A DNA stretch of 64,000 nucleotides. Source: DATLFA01 sp035525225. GTDB taxonomy: Bacteria; Actinomycetota; Acidimicrobiia; Acidimicrobiales; WLNW01. Position 1 is the stretch's first letter. Each line of letters starts with the position of its first letter. Both the position numbers and the translations under genes were made by a program. Below are positions 43,587 to 52,982 of the stretch, in pieces. The notes beneath the pieces were generated by a model that was given only the letters and a program-made list of their open reading frames with translations, was not told the DNA's origin and made no database searches. The stretch spans positions 159,330-223,329 of the forward strand of contig DATLFA010000088.1 of NCBI GenBank assembly GCA_035525225.1. The letters run 5' to 3'.

Positions 43587-45905
43587 TCAGCAGCGGGGCA
43601 GCGTGGCTGCTGGGTCGTTGTTGATGAAGTACTCGTCGCGAGGACGCAGGTCGAGGTTTTCCTGATCGCTCGGGACGTCGGTCAACAACGTGCCGTTCGT
43701 GTAGCAAAAGGTCGGCGCGGTCGCGATGAACGCTTCGAGGCGTGCCAGCTGCTCGGCGGTGAACGAACCGGGGGCGGTGGCCCTCAGGCGTTCGACCATT
43801 GCGGCCCGATCGAGGACGAGTGGCGAGCGGCTGCCCAGGAAGAAGACCGATCCGTTGTAGTTGTCGACGCGGAAAGCGGTCATGTACGGGAATACCTGAG
43901 CCGCGGTATTCGCGACACGCGGCGTGGGAATCCACTGCGCAACGATGCCGTCATCGCTCAGGTGCGACTCGACGAGCTCGTAGAACTCGCGCGAGTACAA
44001 GCTGCCGCTGAACGCGGAGGTCGAGCGGAGTGTGTCGACGGTGATGATGTCGAAGCGATCGTCGCGTTCGAGGAGGAACTTGCGCCCGTCGCCAACCCCC
44101 TTGATGTAGCGCGGGTCGTCGAGCATCAGCGAGAACTCGGTGCGGCCCTGCGCGGCGAGTTGCTCGAGCAGGTCGTATTCACCGCCACACAACTCGACGG
44201 TGTCGACCGTGTCGAGGCGCGCCTCGCGCAACATCCCGTAGGTGGTGGCTCCGATGCCGAGGCCGATCGCCAACGCGCGTTCCGGTTGCGGGTGGGCCAG
44301 CGCGGGCACCAGTCCTATCAGGACATGGAAATCGTCGAACGGATGCCCGTTCTGTATCGAGGCGTTGATGTACAGCACCGCTCGCTCGTCGACGAACTTG
44401 ATCGTTGCCGCGCACGTGCGGTCTTCCTCGAGCAAGATCTCGTCGTCGTCGGCCCCGTGCAGGAATGCCCACAACCGTTGATTCGATGGCGCAAGGCCGA
44501 CCACACCGGCGAGCACGACCACTACCGCGCCGATTGCGACGACGCGCCGCGTCGGCACGGTGATCCAGGCAGCAGCCAGCCCTGCGACGCCGAGCGAGAG
44601 CGTCAACAACCGATAGGTGCCGGCCGTGCCGAAGACATCGATGAGGACGAAGCCGGTGAGCAGTGTGCCGGCGACGTTGCCGGCGATGTTCGAAAAGAGC
44701 AGGGTGCCGGTGCGCCGGCCGAGCGAATCGACACGATCCGATACCAAGGCCTGCACGAACGGGTACGACATGCCCATCAACAGAACCGGCGCACCCATGA
44801 GCGCGAGGGGGATCGCACCGAAGACGCCGATCACCTTTGCCCATTCTTTGAATGTGTCGATATCGCCGAAGCCGCCGTTGTAGCCCTCGCCGGCGAAATA
44901 GCTGCGCAGATTCTCATCGAAATAGCCGAAGAGCGGCAGGACCTGGACGAGAACGACGATCGCGAGCAGCGCGGTGATGCCGACCGAGAACTGCATCCAG
45001 AGAAACCATCGGCGAGGGTCGCCGCCGCGCCGCACCAGTCGGGACCCCAGCGCCGCTCCGGCCCCGAAGAGCAATAGGTACAACGTGAGGACGTGGGCAA
45101 AGCTGTAGGAGTTGGAGCGCATCTCCGCGTCGATCACGCGGAAGAACAACTGCTCGAAGCTGAGGGCAACCGCGCCGGTGAGCCCGTAGATCGCGAACCA
45201 CGGCCAGATTCGCTCGGTGTTGCCGGTGCGATCGAGCGTGGGCGAGGTCGCGGCGGCGGTCGGCGGTGTCTCGGTGACGTCGGTTGTCGTCGCCGTCGTT
45301 TGCACGACGCGGTACGCGAGATAGATCAACACCGCCGCGAGCATGTTGAGCGTCCCCGCGACACGGACTGTGGTCTCGAACCCGTACGTGCCGAGCAAAT
45401 ACCAACCGGCAACAGCGGCGCCTGCGCCGGCGCCTATGGTGTTGATGCCATACATGCGTCCGATCAGCGGCCCCGCATCGGCCACGCTCGAGGTAACCGC
45501 CCGCGCGACAAGCGGTAGCGACAGACCCATCAGCGTCGTGGGCACCAGCAAGATGACGGTGTTGAAACAGAACGACGCGAACGTGCTCGAGAGGTGGGGT
45601 ACGAGTTCGCGGTACAGATCGTAAAAGAGCAGAAGGCTGATCCACGCGAAGATGCCGATGCCGACGTTGGCCAGCGCGAACAGCGCGAGGGAACGTCGAG
45701 GGCCGAGCCGATCGGCCAACCACCCGCCGAGCAGGCTGCCGAAGCCCAATCCGGCCAGGAACGCCGCGACCACCGTCGTCGTCGAGGCCAGATCGACACC
45801 CGAATGCAGCGAGATCACTCGCTGCCAGACGACCTGCAAGGTCAGCGCGGAAAAGCCGGTGAGCGCGAAGATCGGCCCCAGTACTACCGCCAGCCGGTTA
45901 CGCAT
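43587..45905 (-). CDS. Fused MFS transporter / spermidine-synthase-like protein
   Basis: A 772-residue membrane protein. The N-terminal two thirds has many transmembrane segments with MFS features (GFGSLLGGWLADRLGPRRSLAL, GAPVLLMGMSYPFV). The C-terminal third is a spermidine-synthase-like Rossmann domain: ALAIGLGIGATTYGMLRE, VELCGGEYDLLEQL, DDRFDIITVDTLRSTSAFSGSLYSREFY. The Asp pair of the catalytic DxxxxD is partly changed (DTLRST). Such fusions are widespread in actinobacteria and their substrate is unknown. The start chosen (ATG 45905) is where MRNRLAVVLGPIFALTGFSA begins the first helix. Confidence 0.85.
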   Translation of the reverse strand: MRNRLAVVLGPIFALTGFSALTLQVVWQRVISLHSGVDLASTTTVVAAFLAGLGFGSLLGGWLADRLGPRRSLALFALANVGIGIFAWISLLLFYDLYRELVPHLSSTFASFCFNTVILLVPTTLMGLSLPLVARAVTSSVADAGPLIGRMYGINTIGAGAGAAVAGWYLLGTYGFETTVRVAGTLNMLAAVLIYLAYRVVQTTATTTDVTETPPTAAATSPTLDRTGNTERIWPWFAIYGLTGAVALSFEQLFFRVIDAEMRSNSYSFAHVLTLYLLLFGAGAALGSRLVRRGGDPRRWFLWMQFSVGITALLAIVVLVQVLPLFGYFDENLRSYFAGEGYNGGFGDIDTFKEWAKVIGVFGAIPLALMGAPVLLMGMSYPFVQALVSDRVDSLGRRTGTLLFSNIAGNVAGTLLTGFVLIDVFGTAGTYRLLTLSLGVAGLAAAWITVPTRRVVAIGAVVVVLAGVVGLAPSNQRLWAFLHGADDDEILLEEDRTCAATIKFVDERAVLYINASIQNGHPFDDFHVLIGLVPALAHPQPERALAIGLGIGATTYGMLREARLDTVDTVELCGGEYDLLEQLAAQGRTEFSLMLDDPRYIKGVGDGRKFLLERDDRFDIITVDTLRSTSAFSGSLYSREFYELVESHLSDDGIVAQWIPTPRVANTAAQVFPYMTAFRVDNYNGSVFFLGSRSPLVLDRAAMVERLRATAPGSFTAEQLARLEAFIATAPTFCYTNGTLLTDVPSDQENLDLRPRDEYFINNDPAATLPRC

Positions 45906-46002
45906 CCGGGTGTTTCTAGCGCGTCGCGGCCATGAGCACGGAGTCCTCGTCGGCTCGGTCGCCGACAGGTGATTCCGGTAACGTCGATCGGGCTCGGGAG
46001 GA

Positions 46003-46815
46003 ATGATGCCGCCAGCGAAGCCAGAAGAATCTACGCAACCGCCCGTTCTGCTCGAGATCGATGGGCCGATCGCCATCATCACCAACAACCGACCGGAGGT
46101 CCACAACGCAACCTCCGATGCCTTCAATCGCCGGTTGTGGGAGGTCTTCTACGAGCTGCATCTGCGCGACGACATCCGCTGTGTCGTGTGGCGGGGCAAC
46201 GGCAAGTCGTTCTCGTCGGGGCGCGATCTCCGTGAGCTGGGCGGTGCTCGCGACGGCGGTATGAGCCATCTGCAACACATCGAGCGCGGTCACGGCTGGA
46301 CCCAGATGCTCTTCAGCTGCCCCGCGCCGATCATCGTGTCGCTCAAGGGTTGGGTCATCGGTGGCATGTTCGAGCGGGCGTTGCTGTGCGACCTCCGCAT
46401 CGCGAGTGAGACCGCCAAGATGTGGCTGCCCGAGCTGATGCACGGTGTCGTTCCCGACTCAGGAGGGGTCGCCCGGCTCTTCCAGATCGCCGGGCACGGG
46501 CTCGCCGCCGACATGGCGCTCACCGGCCGCGTAATGGAGGCGGGAGAGGCGCTCGCTCACGGCGTCGTGTCGAGGGTTGTCACCGACGACGAGCTCGACG
46601 CCACCGCACTCGAGATGGCACAAAAGATCGCCAAGTTGCCCGCGTTCGCCGTCAAGCTGTTTCGCCGCGACCTGAGCCGCATCGCGACGCATCTGGTGCA
46701 GCAGTCGATCGAGGAGGAAGCGCTCTTGCAAGCTCAGAACTACTACTCCGACGACTATCGCGAGTTCAAAGCGTCCAAGGCCGAGGGACGCGAGCCCTCG
46801 TATCGCAATCGCTGA
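46003..46815 (+). CDS. Enoyl-CoA hydratase/isomerase family protein
   Basis: A 270-residue crotonase-fold protein. The first oxyanion motif is GNGKSFSSGRDLRELGG. The second reads SLKGWVIGGMFERALLCDLR, and the acidic catalytic position is in LPELMHGVVPDSGGVARL. GGAGG stands right before the ATG. It starts a run of four closely spaced plus-strand genes (46003-49920) with a P450, an amidohydrolase and an SDR. Confidence 0.87.
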   Translation: MMPPAKPEESTQPPVLLEIDGPIAIITNNRPEVHNATSDAFNRRLWEVFYELHLRDDIRCVVWRGNGKSFSSGRDLRELGGARDGGMSHLQHIERGHGWTQMLFSCPAPIIVSLKGWVIGGMFERALLCDLRIASETAKMWLPELMHGVVPDSGGVARLFQIAGHGLAADMALTGRVMEAGEALAHGVVSRVVTDDELDATALEMAQKIAKLPAFAVKLFRRDLSRIATHLVQQSIEEEALLQAQNYYSDDYREFKASKAEGREPSYRNR

Positions 46816-46818
46816 CCC

Positions 46819-48033
46819 ATGACACCGATGACCTTGCCGTTGCGTACGGCAGCGTTCTGGCAGAACCCTTATCCCGTGCTCGACGAGGCCCGCGCTCATG
46901 GTCGCACCGCGGTCGGCGAGTCGGGTGAGCCGGTCACCCTGTCGATCGACGATCTCGAAACGGTGTCGGCTCATCCCGCGATGGCGCCCCTCGGTCTCGA
47001 CGCGCTCGATCGTCTGGGGATCACCGAGGGCCCGTTTCGCGAATGGCGACGGCTTTCGCTCAACGCGCAACCGGGCGACGATCACGCGCGTTTGCGGGCG
47101 CTCGTCGGTCGGGCGTTCACGCCACGGCAAGTGCAGCGCGTGCGACCGCTCGTGCGTGAGCACGCGCACCGTTTGCTCGACGCCGTGGCAGGCGCGGGGG
47201 AGATGGATGTCCTCGCCGCCTACGCCCACGACATCCCGCTGTACGGCATCTGCGTATTCCTCGGCATCGATGAGCGCGACCGCGACGAGATCCAGGAGTT
47301 CATGGTCGGCACCGACGAAGGATTCTCGTGGCCGATGACCGACGAGCGTAAGCAGCGCGCCAACGACGGCATCGTCGCGCTCTACGACTACGTCGCCCGG
47401 CTTGTGCAACGTCGGCGGCGCGAGCCGGGCGACGACCTCGTCTCGGCCCTCGTGGGCGTCGAGGAAGCGGGTGATCGCTTGAGTGAGGACGAACTGCTGG
47501 CGATGGTGGTCAACACCATCGGCGGCGCAGTGGGCTCGAGCGAAGCCGCGATCTCGAACGCGGCGTACCTCTTCTCGTCGTACCCCGATCAGGCACAGAT
47601 CGTGCGCGATGATCCATCCCTCGACCGCGACGTGATCGAAGAATGCTTACGATTCGCCCCGCCGTTTCGTTCGACTCGGCGTAAGGCGCTCGAACCCATC
47701 GACATCGTCGGCGTACACCTCGACGTCGGCGACACGATCCTCGTGTCGCGACAGGCGGCCAATCGCGACCCAGCTCGATTCGTCGACCCGCATCGCTTCG
47801 ACGTGCGGCGCGGAGATCACCGTCATGCGGCGTTCGGTCACGGTCCGCATTTCTGTCTCGGTCAGGCGTTGGCCCGTGCCAACCTCACCGAGGCCATACC
47901 CATCATGGTGCGCCGCTGCGACGAGCTCGAAGTGACCACGGATCCGATCCGCCGCGAGCCATTCGGACCGACCGAGAAGTTCGAAGAGCTGCGCGTGCGC
48001 TTCGTTGCGCGTCCTCGTGATGATCTCGGCTGA
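46819..48033 (+). CDS. Cytochrome P450
   Basis: A 404-residue P450. The haem loop HAAFGHGPHFCLGQALARAN has ligand Cys346, and ExxR is in EECLRFAPP. The I-helix reads NTIGGAVGSSEAA, lacking the usual acid-alcohol pair used for oxygen activation, so the proton delivery route may differ. ATG follows the hydratase stop by 3 bp, and the 3' end overlaps the next gene by 14 bp. There is no repeat insertion here, in contrast to the P450 at 39399. Confidence 0.9.
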   Translation: MTPMTLPLRTAAFWQNPYPVLDEARAHGRTAVGESGEPVTLSIDDLETVSAHPAMAPLGLDALDRLGITEGPFREWRRLSLNAQPGDDHARLRALVGRAFTPRQVQRVRPLVREHAHRLLDAVAGAGEMDVLAAYAHDIPLYGICVFLGIDERDRDEIQEFMVGTDEGFSWPMTDERKQRANDGIVALYDYVARLVQRRRREPGDDLVSALVGVEEAGDRLSEDELLAMVVNTIGGAVGSSEAAISNAAYLFSSYPDQAQIVRDDPSLDRDVIEECLRFAPPFRSTRRKALEPIDIVGVHLDVGDTILVSRQAANRDPARFVDPHRFDVRRGDHRHAAFGHGPHFCLGQALARANLTEAIPIMVRRCDELEVTTDPIRREPFGPTEKFEELRVRFVARPRDDLG

Positions 48034-49150
48034 CTCACACGTCATCGAGCCGCCCGATGTATGGGCGACGCGCCTCGAGGGCGAGTGGGGCGAACGCGCC
48101 CCGCAAGTGCGGCGCGACGACGACGGCAACGATTGGTGGTACGTCGACGGCCATCGCACGAACTCGTTCGCGGGCGGGACGCAAACCGGTCGACGCTTTG
48201 CCGATGCCGATGCGCTCGTGTTGGCCGATCGTTTCGAGAACGTACGCGCCGGTGCCTACGACCCGGATCGCTACGTCGACGAGAACCTCGGCGACGGGGT
48301 GACCGCGTCTGTGCTGTATCCCACACAGCAGATGCAGCACTATGCCGTACGCAACACGGCACTCGTCGACGCCACGTGCCGGGCCTACAACGATTGGTGC
48401 GCCGAGTTCGCCGCGGCGCACCCGCAGCGGTTGCGGGGCGTGGCCGCCCTCAACGTCGACAACATCGAGACCGCCGCGTTCGAGCTCGAGCGAGCGGTGG
48501 GACAGGGCCTCGCCGCCGGCCTCGTTCCCGTCGGGCTGCCTGCCGGTCGCAGCTATGCCGACCCTGCCTTCGACCGGTTGTGGGCGGTGGCGGTCGCGGT
48601 CGACGTGCCGTTGTCGCTGCACATCGGCACCTATCGCGCGAACCCGCTGCGCCAGGCGGCGCCCGTGATCCCCGGTGCACAGTCGGCGTCGGCCAAGCCG
48701 GCGCAAACCGCGTTCGCGACGGCCGACTACTGGGTGCGACAGGCACTGGGCGACATCATCTTCTCGGGCGTGTTCGAACGCCACCCGGGCCTACGCATCG
48801 TCTCCGCGGAACACGAAGTCGGGTGGCTGCCGTTCTTCGTCGAGCGGATGGACTACACGTACACACAGCGCGCCACCAAGGGCCACCGTTTCGCCGGCGC
48901 CGTCTTGCCCAGTGATTTCGTGCGCGAGAACGTGTGGGTGCAGTTCTGTGAAGACCCGTCGGCGCCCTGGGTCGCGGAATCGATCGGCAGCGAACGGCTG
49001 CTCTGGGGCTCGGATTATCCGCACAGCGAGGGCCTGTTCCCGCGCTCAAGTGAGGTCTTTGCCGATCTCACCGCGACGCTCGACGACGCCGCACGGAAAC
49101 GCATCGCCACCGACAACGCCGCTCGGCTCTACAAGATCGATCCTCGATGA
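48020..49150 (+). CDS. Amidohydrolase family protein (Amidohydro_2)
   Basis: A 376-residue member with the first-strand motif MISADSHVIEPPDVWATRL, DDDGNDWWYVDG, YNDWCAEFAAAHPQRLRG, PLSLHIGTYRANPLR, HPGLRIVSAEHEVGWLPFF and WGSDYPHSEGLFP, a complete metal-site set. It resembles the gene at 4660. The start is placed at ATG 48020, which overlaps the P450 end by 14 bp; GTG 48017 or TTG 48005 are alternatives, as no clear ribosome binding site is seen. Confidence 0.87.
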   Translation: MISADSHVIEPPDVWATRLEGEWGERAPQVRRDDDGNDWWYVDGHRTNSFAGGTQTGRRFADADALVLADRFENVRAGAYDPDRYVDENLGDGVTASVLYPTQQMQHYAVRNTALVDATCRAYNDWCAEFAAAHPQRLRGVAALNVDNIETAAFELERAVGQGLAAGLVPVGLPAGRSYADPAFDRLWAVAVAVDVPLSLHIGTYRANPLRQAAPVIPGAQSASAKPAQTAFATADYWVRQALGDIIFSGVFERHPGLRIVSAEHEVGWLPFFVERMDYTYTQRATKGHRFAGAVLPSDFVRENVWVQFCEDPSAPWVAESIGSERLLWGSDYPHSEGLFPRSSEVFADLTATLDDAARKRIATDNAARLYKIDPR

Positions 49151-49920
49151 ACGACGAGCCCCGCTTCGACGGTCGCGTCGCGCTCGTAACCGGCGCCGGT
49201 CGTGGTCTGGGACGCGCGTACGCCGAAGTGCTGGCGGCGCATGGGGCACATGTGGTCGTCAACGACATCGATCACGCTGCCGCGAGCGACATGGCGCGCG
49301 AGCTCGGCGTTGCGGGCGCCGTCGCCGACGTGTCGACCGAAGCCGGCGCTCGATCGGTCATCGAACAGGCCGGCCCGTTCGATGTCGTCGTCGCCAACGC
49401 AGGCGTGTCGTGGCACCGTGATTTCGCCGAGATGACGACAGGTGAGTTCGACGACGCGTTGCAGCACAACCTGTCGAGTACCTTCCACATCGTGCGGGCC
49501 GCGTGGCCGCAAATGGTGGATCGCCGTTACGGCCGCATCGTGACGACGGCCTCCGGTGGGATCTTCGGTATCGCCGGCCGTGCACACTACGTCGCGGCCA
49601 AGGGTGCGGTATGGGCGATGACGAAGACGCTCGCGATCGAAGGCGAGCCGCACGGCATCCAGGTCAATTGCGTGCTGCCGTGGGGCGCCACCCGTATGGC
49701 GCGGCCGGGCAGCGCGGCGCCACCGCCGAGCGATGCCGCAGCGGCCGTTGCGTGGCTCTGTCACGAACAGTGCTCGATCACCGGCGAGGCCTTCACCGTC
49801 GGCGGAGGTCGGATCGCCCGCGTGGTCCTCGAGCGCGGCCGCGCCCTCGCGGCCGACCCCTCGCGCATCGCCGCGCAACGTGACGCCTTCACCCGCTTGA
49901 TGACCGAACCACCCGAGTGA
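49147..49920 (+). CDS. SDR family NAD(P)-dependent oxidoreductase
   Basis: A 257-residue SDR with VTGAGRGLGRAYAEVLA, VVNDIDHAAA, VVVANAGVSWHRDF and TTASGGIFGIAGRAHYVAAK (Ser, Tyr, Lys). It resembles the SDR domain of multifunctional peroxisomal enzymes that oxidise 3-hydroxyacyl-CoA, which fits the enoyl-CoA hydratase at the start of this operon. The ATG overlaps the amidohydrolase stop. A very strong hairpin follows. Confidence 0.9.
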   Translation: MNDEPRFDGRVALVTGAGRGLGRAYAEVLAAHGAHVVVNDIDHAAASDMARELGVAGAVADVSTEAGARSVIEQAGPFDVVVANAGVSWHRDFAEMTTGEFDDALQHNLSSTFHIVRAAWPQMVDRRYGRIVTTASGGIFGIAGRAHYVAAKGAVWAMTKTLAIEGEPHGIQVNCVLPWGATRMARPGSAAPPPSDAAAAVAWLCHEQCSITGEAFTVGGGRIARVVLERGRALAADPSRIAAQRDAFTRLMTEPPE

Positions 49921-49956
49921 ACCCCTCGATGCACCCGTCGACCCCCGTTCCACCCC

Positions 49957-50007
49957 CGTTCTCGCAGCACAACGTCGAACAGCAGCCGACGTTGTGCTGC
50001 GAGAACG
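49957..50007. terminator. Perfect 21-bp inverted repeat, bidirectional terminator
   Basis: Arms 49957-49977 and 49987-50007 are exact reverse complements (ends CGTTCTCGCAGC... and ...GCTGCGAGAACG) around the 9-nt loop AACAGCAGC. It lies between the convergent SDR and MFS genes. Confidence 0.8.
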
Positions 50008-50031
50008 CAGTGGGTTCTTGGTTTCTCGGTC

Positions 50032-50059
50032 GTTGGTCGTTGGTCGTTGGTCGATGGTC
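50032..50059. repeat. Tandem heptamer repeat
   Basis: GTTGGTC occurs three times in a row, then GATGGTC, just before the end of the minus-strand MFS gene. Confidence 0.7.
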
Positions 50060-50068
50060 GGTGGCGGG

Positions 50069-51595
50069 TCAGCGGTCGAAGCTGCGCTTCAGAGGCACCT
50101 TCGGGATCATCGCGAACACGACGAGCGTCACGACCAAAACGGGGATCACCACTCGTGTCGATCCCGTCACCGCGTCCGCGAACGCGCGTCGCACACCGGT
50201 GCGCACCGGTTCGGGCAAGCCGAGGATCGTCGACGGCTCCCCGCGCAATGCCGCGGTGTCCGGCAGCCGGTCGATGTTCTCCTGCCCGACGTAGCGAGGG
50301 ATGAGCAGGTCGACGCGGTGGGCATACACCGCGCCTATGACTGCGGAGCCGACCGAACCTCCCAGCGATCGGATGAAGCTGAAGCCTGCAGTTGCTACGC
50401 CGAGGTCGCGATAGTCCACCGCGTTCTGCACGATGATCGTGAGGGATGGGCCGATCTGTCCGACGCCGAGGCCGGCGATCGCAACTCGGGCGGCGACACC
50501 CCACTGGCTCGTGTGTACGTCCATCGTGCTCAACAAAAGCGCCGCGACCAACATGATGATGACGCCGAAGATGGGATAGGGCTTGTAGTTGCCGGTCTTC
50601 GCGATGAGGCGACCAGAGAGGATCGACGCACACGTGACACCGATCATCATCGGCAACATGAACAGGCCGGACTTGGTCGCGCTGACCCCGTTGACGACCT
50701 GTAGGAAGACCCCGGTGTAGCTGTTCATCGAGAAGATCGCCACGCCGACGATGAAACCGCCGAGCATCGTCGTGCGCACCACCTGGTTGCTGAAGAGCGT
50801 CATGGGTAAGATGGGCTCTTCGGCGCGCAGTTCGATCAAGACGAAGATGAGGGTGCCGACCGCCGAGATCGCGAACAGCGCGAGCGTGACGGACGCTCCC
50901 CACCCGTACTTCTCGCCCGACCACAGCAAGGCGAACGCAAGGGGAGTGGTCGCGACGATCAATGCACTCGCACCGAGGTAGTCGATGGCGCGCCGGGTCG
51001 CGACGCGTTCGATGTGCAGGTATCGCTGCACCGCGACCATCGACGCTGCGCCGATGGGGAGGTTGACGAAGAAGACCCATCGCCAGTTGAGGTGGTCGAC
51101 GAAGAAGCCGCCGGCGAGCGGGCCCATGAGCGCCGCGAGCATGAACGTGCCGGAGATGTAGCCCTGGTACTTCGCCCGTTCGGCCGGAGGGAGCACGTCG
51201 CCGACGATGGCCATCGGGAGCGCGTTGAGACCGCCGGCACCAAGGCCCTGTATGGCGCGAAAGAAGACGAGCTGGCCCATGTTCTGTGAGAGTGCCGCGA
51301 ACACCGACGATGCGATGAACAGCGCAATGTTGATCTGGTAGACCCGCTTGCGGCCGTAAATATCCGACAACTTGCCGATGATCGGTGTGGAGATCGTTTG
51401 CGTCAGCAGGTACGACACGGCGATCCACGGAGCTTGCGTCAGGTTGCCGAGATCACCGACGATCACCGGTATGGCGGTGTGCACGATCGTCGCGTCGAGC
51501 GCGGCGAGGAACATCCCAGTCATGACCGCGATCATCAAAATGTGGATCTGCCGGGGCGCGAGACCGCTACCGCCCGGCGTCTCCTCGGTCTGCAC
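50069..51595 (-). CDS. MDR-type MFS transporter (EmrB/QacA-like, DHA2)
   Basis: A 508-residue integral membrane protein with about 14 hydrophobic segments. Motif D-like MFLAALDATIVHTAIPVIVG and motif A-like IGKLSDIYGRKRVYQ are present, then RAIQGLGAGGLNALPMAIVGD and GPLAGGFFVDHLNWRWVFFVNLPIG, all typical of proton-driven drug exporters. Start is GTG, 6 bp after the amidohydrolase stop upstream, so the two are probably cotranscribed. The intact protein contrasts with the frameshifted MFS gene at 19501. Confidence 0.9.
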   Translation of the reverse strand: MQTEETPGGSGLAPRQIHILMIAVMTGMFLAALDATIVHTAIPVIVGDLGNLTQAPWIAVSYLLTQTISTPIIGKLSDIYGRKRVYQINIALFIASSVFAALSQNMGQLVFFRAIQGLGAGGLNALPMAIVGDVLPPAERAKYQGYISGTFMLAALMGPLAGGFFVDHLNWRWVFFVNLPIGAASMVAVQRYLHIERVATRRAIDYLGASALIVATTPLAFALLWSGEKYGWGASVTLALFAISAVGTLIFVLIELRAEEPILPMTLFSNQVVRTTMLGGFIVGVAIFSMNSYTGVFLQVVNGVSATKSGLFMLPMMIGVTCASILSGRLIAKTGNYKPYPIFGVIIMLVAALLLSTMDVHTSQWGVAARVAIAGLGVGQIGPSLTIIVQNAVDYRDLGVATAGFSFIRSLGGSVGSAVIGAVYAHRVDLLIPRYVGQENIDRLPDTAALRGEPSTILGLPEPVRTGVRRAFADAVTGSTRVVIPVLVVTLVVFAMIPKVPLKRSFDR

Positions 51596-51601
51596 GCAGT
51601 G

Positions 51602-52798
51602 TTACTTCGTGTCGAGACCGAACAGACGCGCCGCGTTGCCCCGGACGATCTTGTGTGTGGTTGCGGCGTCGAGGTTGCCGAAGAGCCGCTGCGCAACCGC
51701 CTTGGAGTTGGGCCACGTGCCGTCCTGATGCGGATAGTCGGTCTCGAACATGATGTTGTCGACACCGACCCGATCGAGCAGCTCGAGGCCCACCGAGTCC
51801 TTGAAGAAGCAGCTGTGCATCTGGCGGTAGTAATAAGTCGAAGGCGGCTCGGGCGTGTTGTCGCGCACGTGGGCCCACCCGCGATGGGTGTTCCAGATGT
51901 CGTCGATGCGCTCGACGACGTAGGGGATCCAGCCGATCTGGGCCTCGGCGTACAACAACTTGAGGTCCGGGTGTCGCACCAGCACGCCCGAGAACAAGAA
52001 GTCGATCATCGACATCGCGCTGTTCGTGAAGATGCCCGTGGCCGTCACACCCTCGGGCGCGTCGGAACTGGTAGTCATGGTCTTCGTGCCCGAACCGATA
52101 TGCATGCACAGGACAGTGCCCGTATCCGCGCACGTGGCCCAGAACGGTTCCCAGTAGCCCGAGTGGATCGAAGGCAGGTCGATCCAGGCGGGGCATTCGC
52201 TGAAGGCCACGGCGCGGACACCGCGGGCTGCGTTGCGATAGATCTCTTTGACCGCGAGATCGACATCCCACAGCGGGATCAAGCACAACGGAATGAGGCG
52301 ACCGTTGGAGCCGCCGCACCATTCGTCGACCATCCAGTCGTTGTAGGCCTCGACGCACAACAGCGCCAGGTCTTTGTCCTTGGCGTTCTTGAAGAGCTGC
52401 CCGCAGAAGCGCGGGTAGTTGGGAAAGCACAACGACGCTTCGACGTTGTTCACGTCCATGTCGGCCAACCGGGCCTTCGGCTGCCAGCATCCGGGACGCA
52501 TCTCTTCGAACGTGACGCCCTCGAGGCCGATCTCGTCGGGCGAATAGCCCGCGGCCGCGATCAGTCGCTTGACCGAGTACTTGTGATCCTCGAAGAACCA
52601 CCACGCAATGGGGTCGCCCTCGGTGCCGGGCTCTTCGATGTAGCCACCACCCACGAGGATCGGTTTGCCCGTCGGCTTGTAGACCACACGCGGACCGACG
52701 TCGCGGTACTTGGCCGGGAGGCGGCTCGACCAGAGGTCGGGTGGCTCGACGACGTGGTCGTCCACACTGATGATCGGTGGGATCTCGATCTCGGCCAT
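51602..52798 (-). CDS. Amidohydrolase family protein (Amidohydro_2)
   Basis: A 398-residue metal-dependent hydrolase or decarboxylase. Motifs: IISVDDHVVEPPDLWSSRLP, ARLADMDVNNVEASLCFPN, YNDWMVDEWCGGSNGRLIPL, VLCMHIGSGTK, HPDLKLLYAEAQIGWIPYVVERID and IMFETDYPHQDGTWP. It is a clear paralogue of the gene at 57686, with which it flanks the formate dehydrogenase operon. Start is the ATG at 52798, preceded by AGGGGA; an in-frame extension upstream would be translated almost entirely from two repeat copies and is probably not used. Confidence 0.88.
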   Translation of the reverse strand: MAEIEIPPIISVDDHVVEPPDLWSSRLPAKYRDVGPRVVYKPTGKPILVGGGYIEEPGTEGDPIAWWFFEDHKYSVKRLIAAAGYSPDEIGLEGVTFEEMRPGCWQPKARLADMDVNNVEASLCFPNYPRFCGQLFKNAKDKDLALLCVEAYNDWMVDEWCGGSNGRLIPLCLIPLWDVDLAVKEIYRNAARGVRAVAFSECPAWIDLPSIHSGYWEPFWATCADTGTVLCMHIGSGTKTMTTSSDAPEGVTATGIFTNSAMSMIDFLFSGVLVRHPDLKLLYAEAQIGWIPYVVERIDDIWNTHRGWAHVRDNTPEPPSTYYYRQMHSCFFKDSVGLELLDRVGVDNIMFETDYPHQDGTWPNSKAVAQRLFGNLDAATTHKIVRGNAARLFGLDTK

Positions 52799-52810
52799 GG
52801 TTCCCCTGAC

Positions 52811-52871
52811 TTTCCGCTCTGAAGGGCCGCTCGGGCCGTTGACTTTCCGCTCTGAAGGGCCGCTCGGGCCG
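52811..52871. repeat. Dispersed repeat, two tandem copies (33-bp period)
   Basis: TTTCCGCTCTGAAGGG then CCGCTCGGGCC, with GTTGAC as spacer, from 52811 and again from 52844. They lie just upstream of the amidohydrolase start, between it and the divergent formate dehydrogenase operon. Confidence 0.85.
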
Positions 52872-52970
52872 TGCCCGGCAGCAAACACCAGTTTGCCCTG
52901 TTCGGCGAGCGTCGTGTCGAACGGGGGAACAAGGTGTCTGGGTCGGGTCTTGGGGCACGCGCCGGGGGTT

Positions 52971-52976
52971 TACGAT
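52971..52976 (+). promoter_or_regulatory. Putative -10 box of the formate dehydrogenase operon
   Basis: TACGAT, then AAGCGG, then the ATG at 52983. The 6-nt spacing suggests a leaderless transcript for the whole operon. Confidence 0.45.
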
Positions 52977-52982
52977 AAGCGG

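Noticed and set aside
48005..48019. TTG start for the amidohydrolase at 48020
   Set aside because: Adds five residues with no ribosome binding site, and ATG 48020 fits the conserved N-terminus.
52799..52888. N-terminal extension of the amidohydrolase at 51602
   Set aside because: It consists almost wholly of translated repeat; the ATG at 52798 has AGGGGA upstream and begins the conserved domain.
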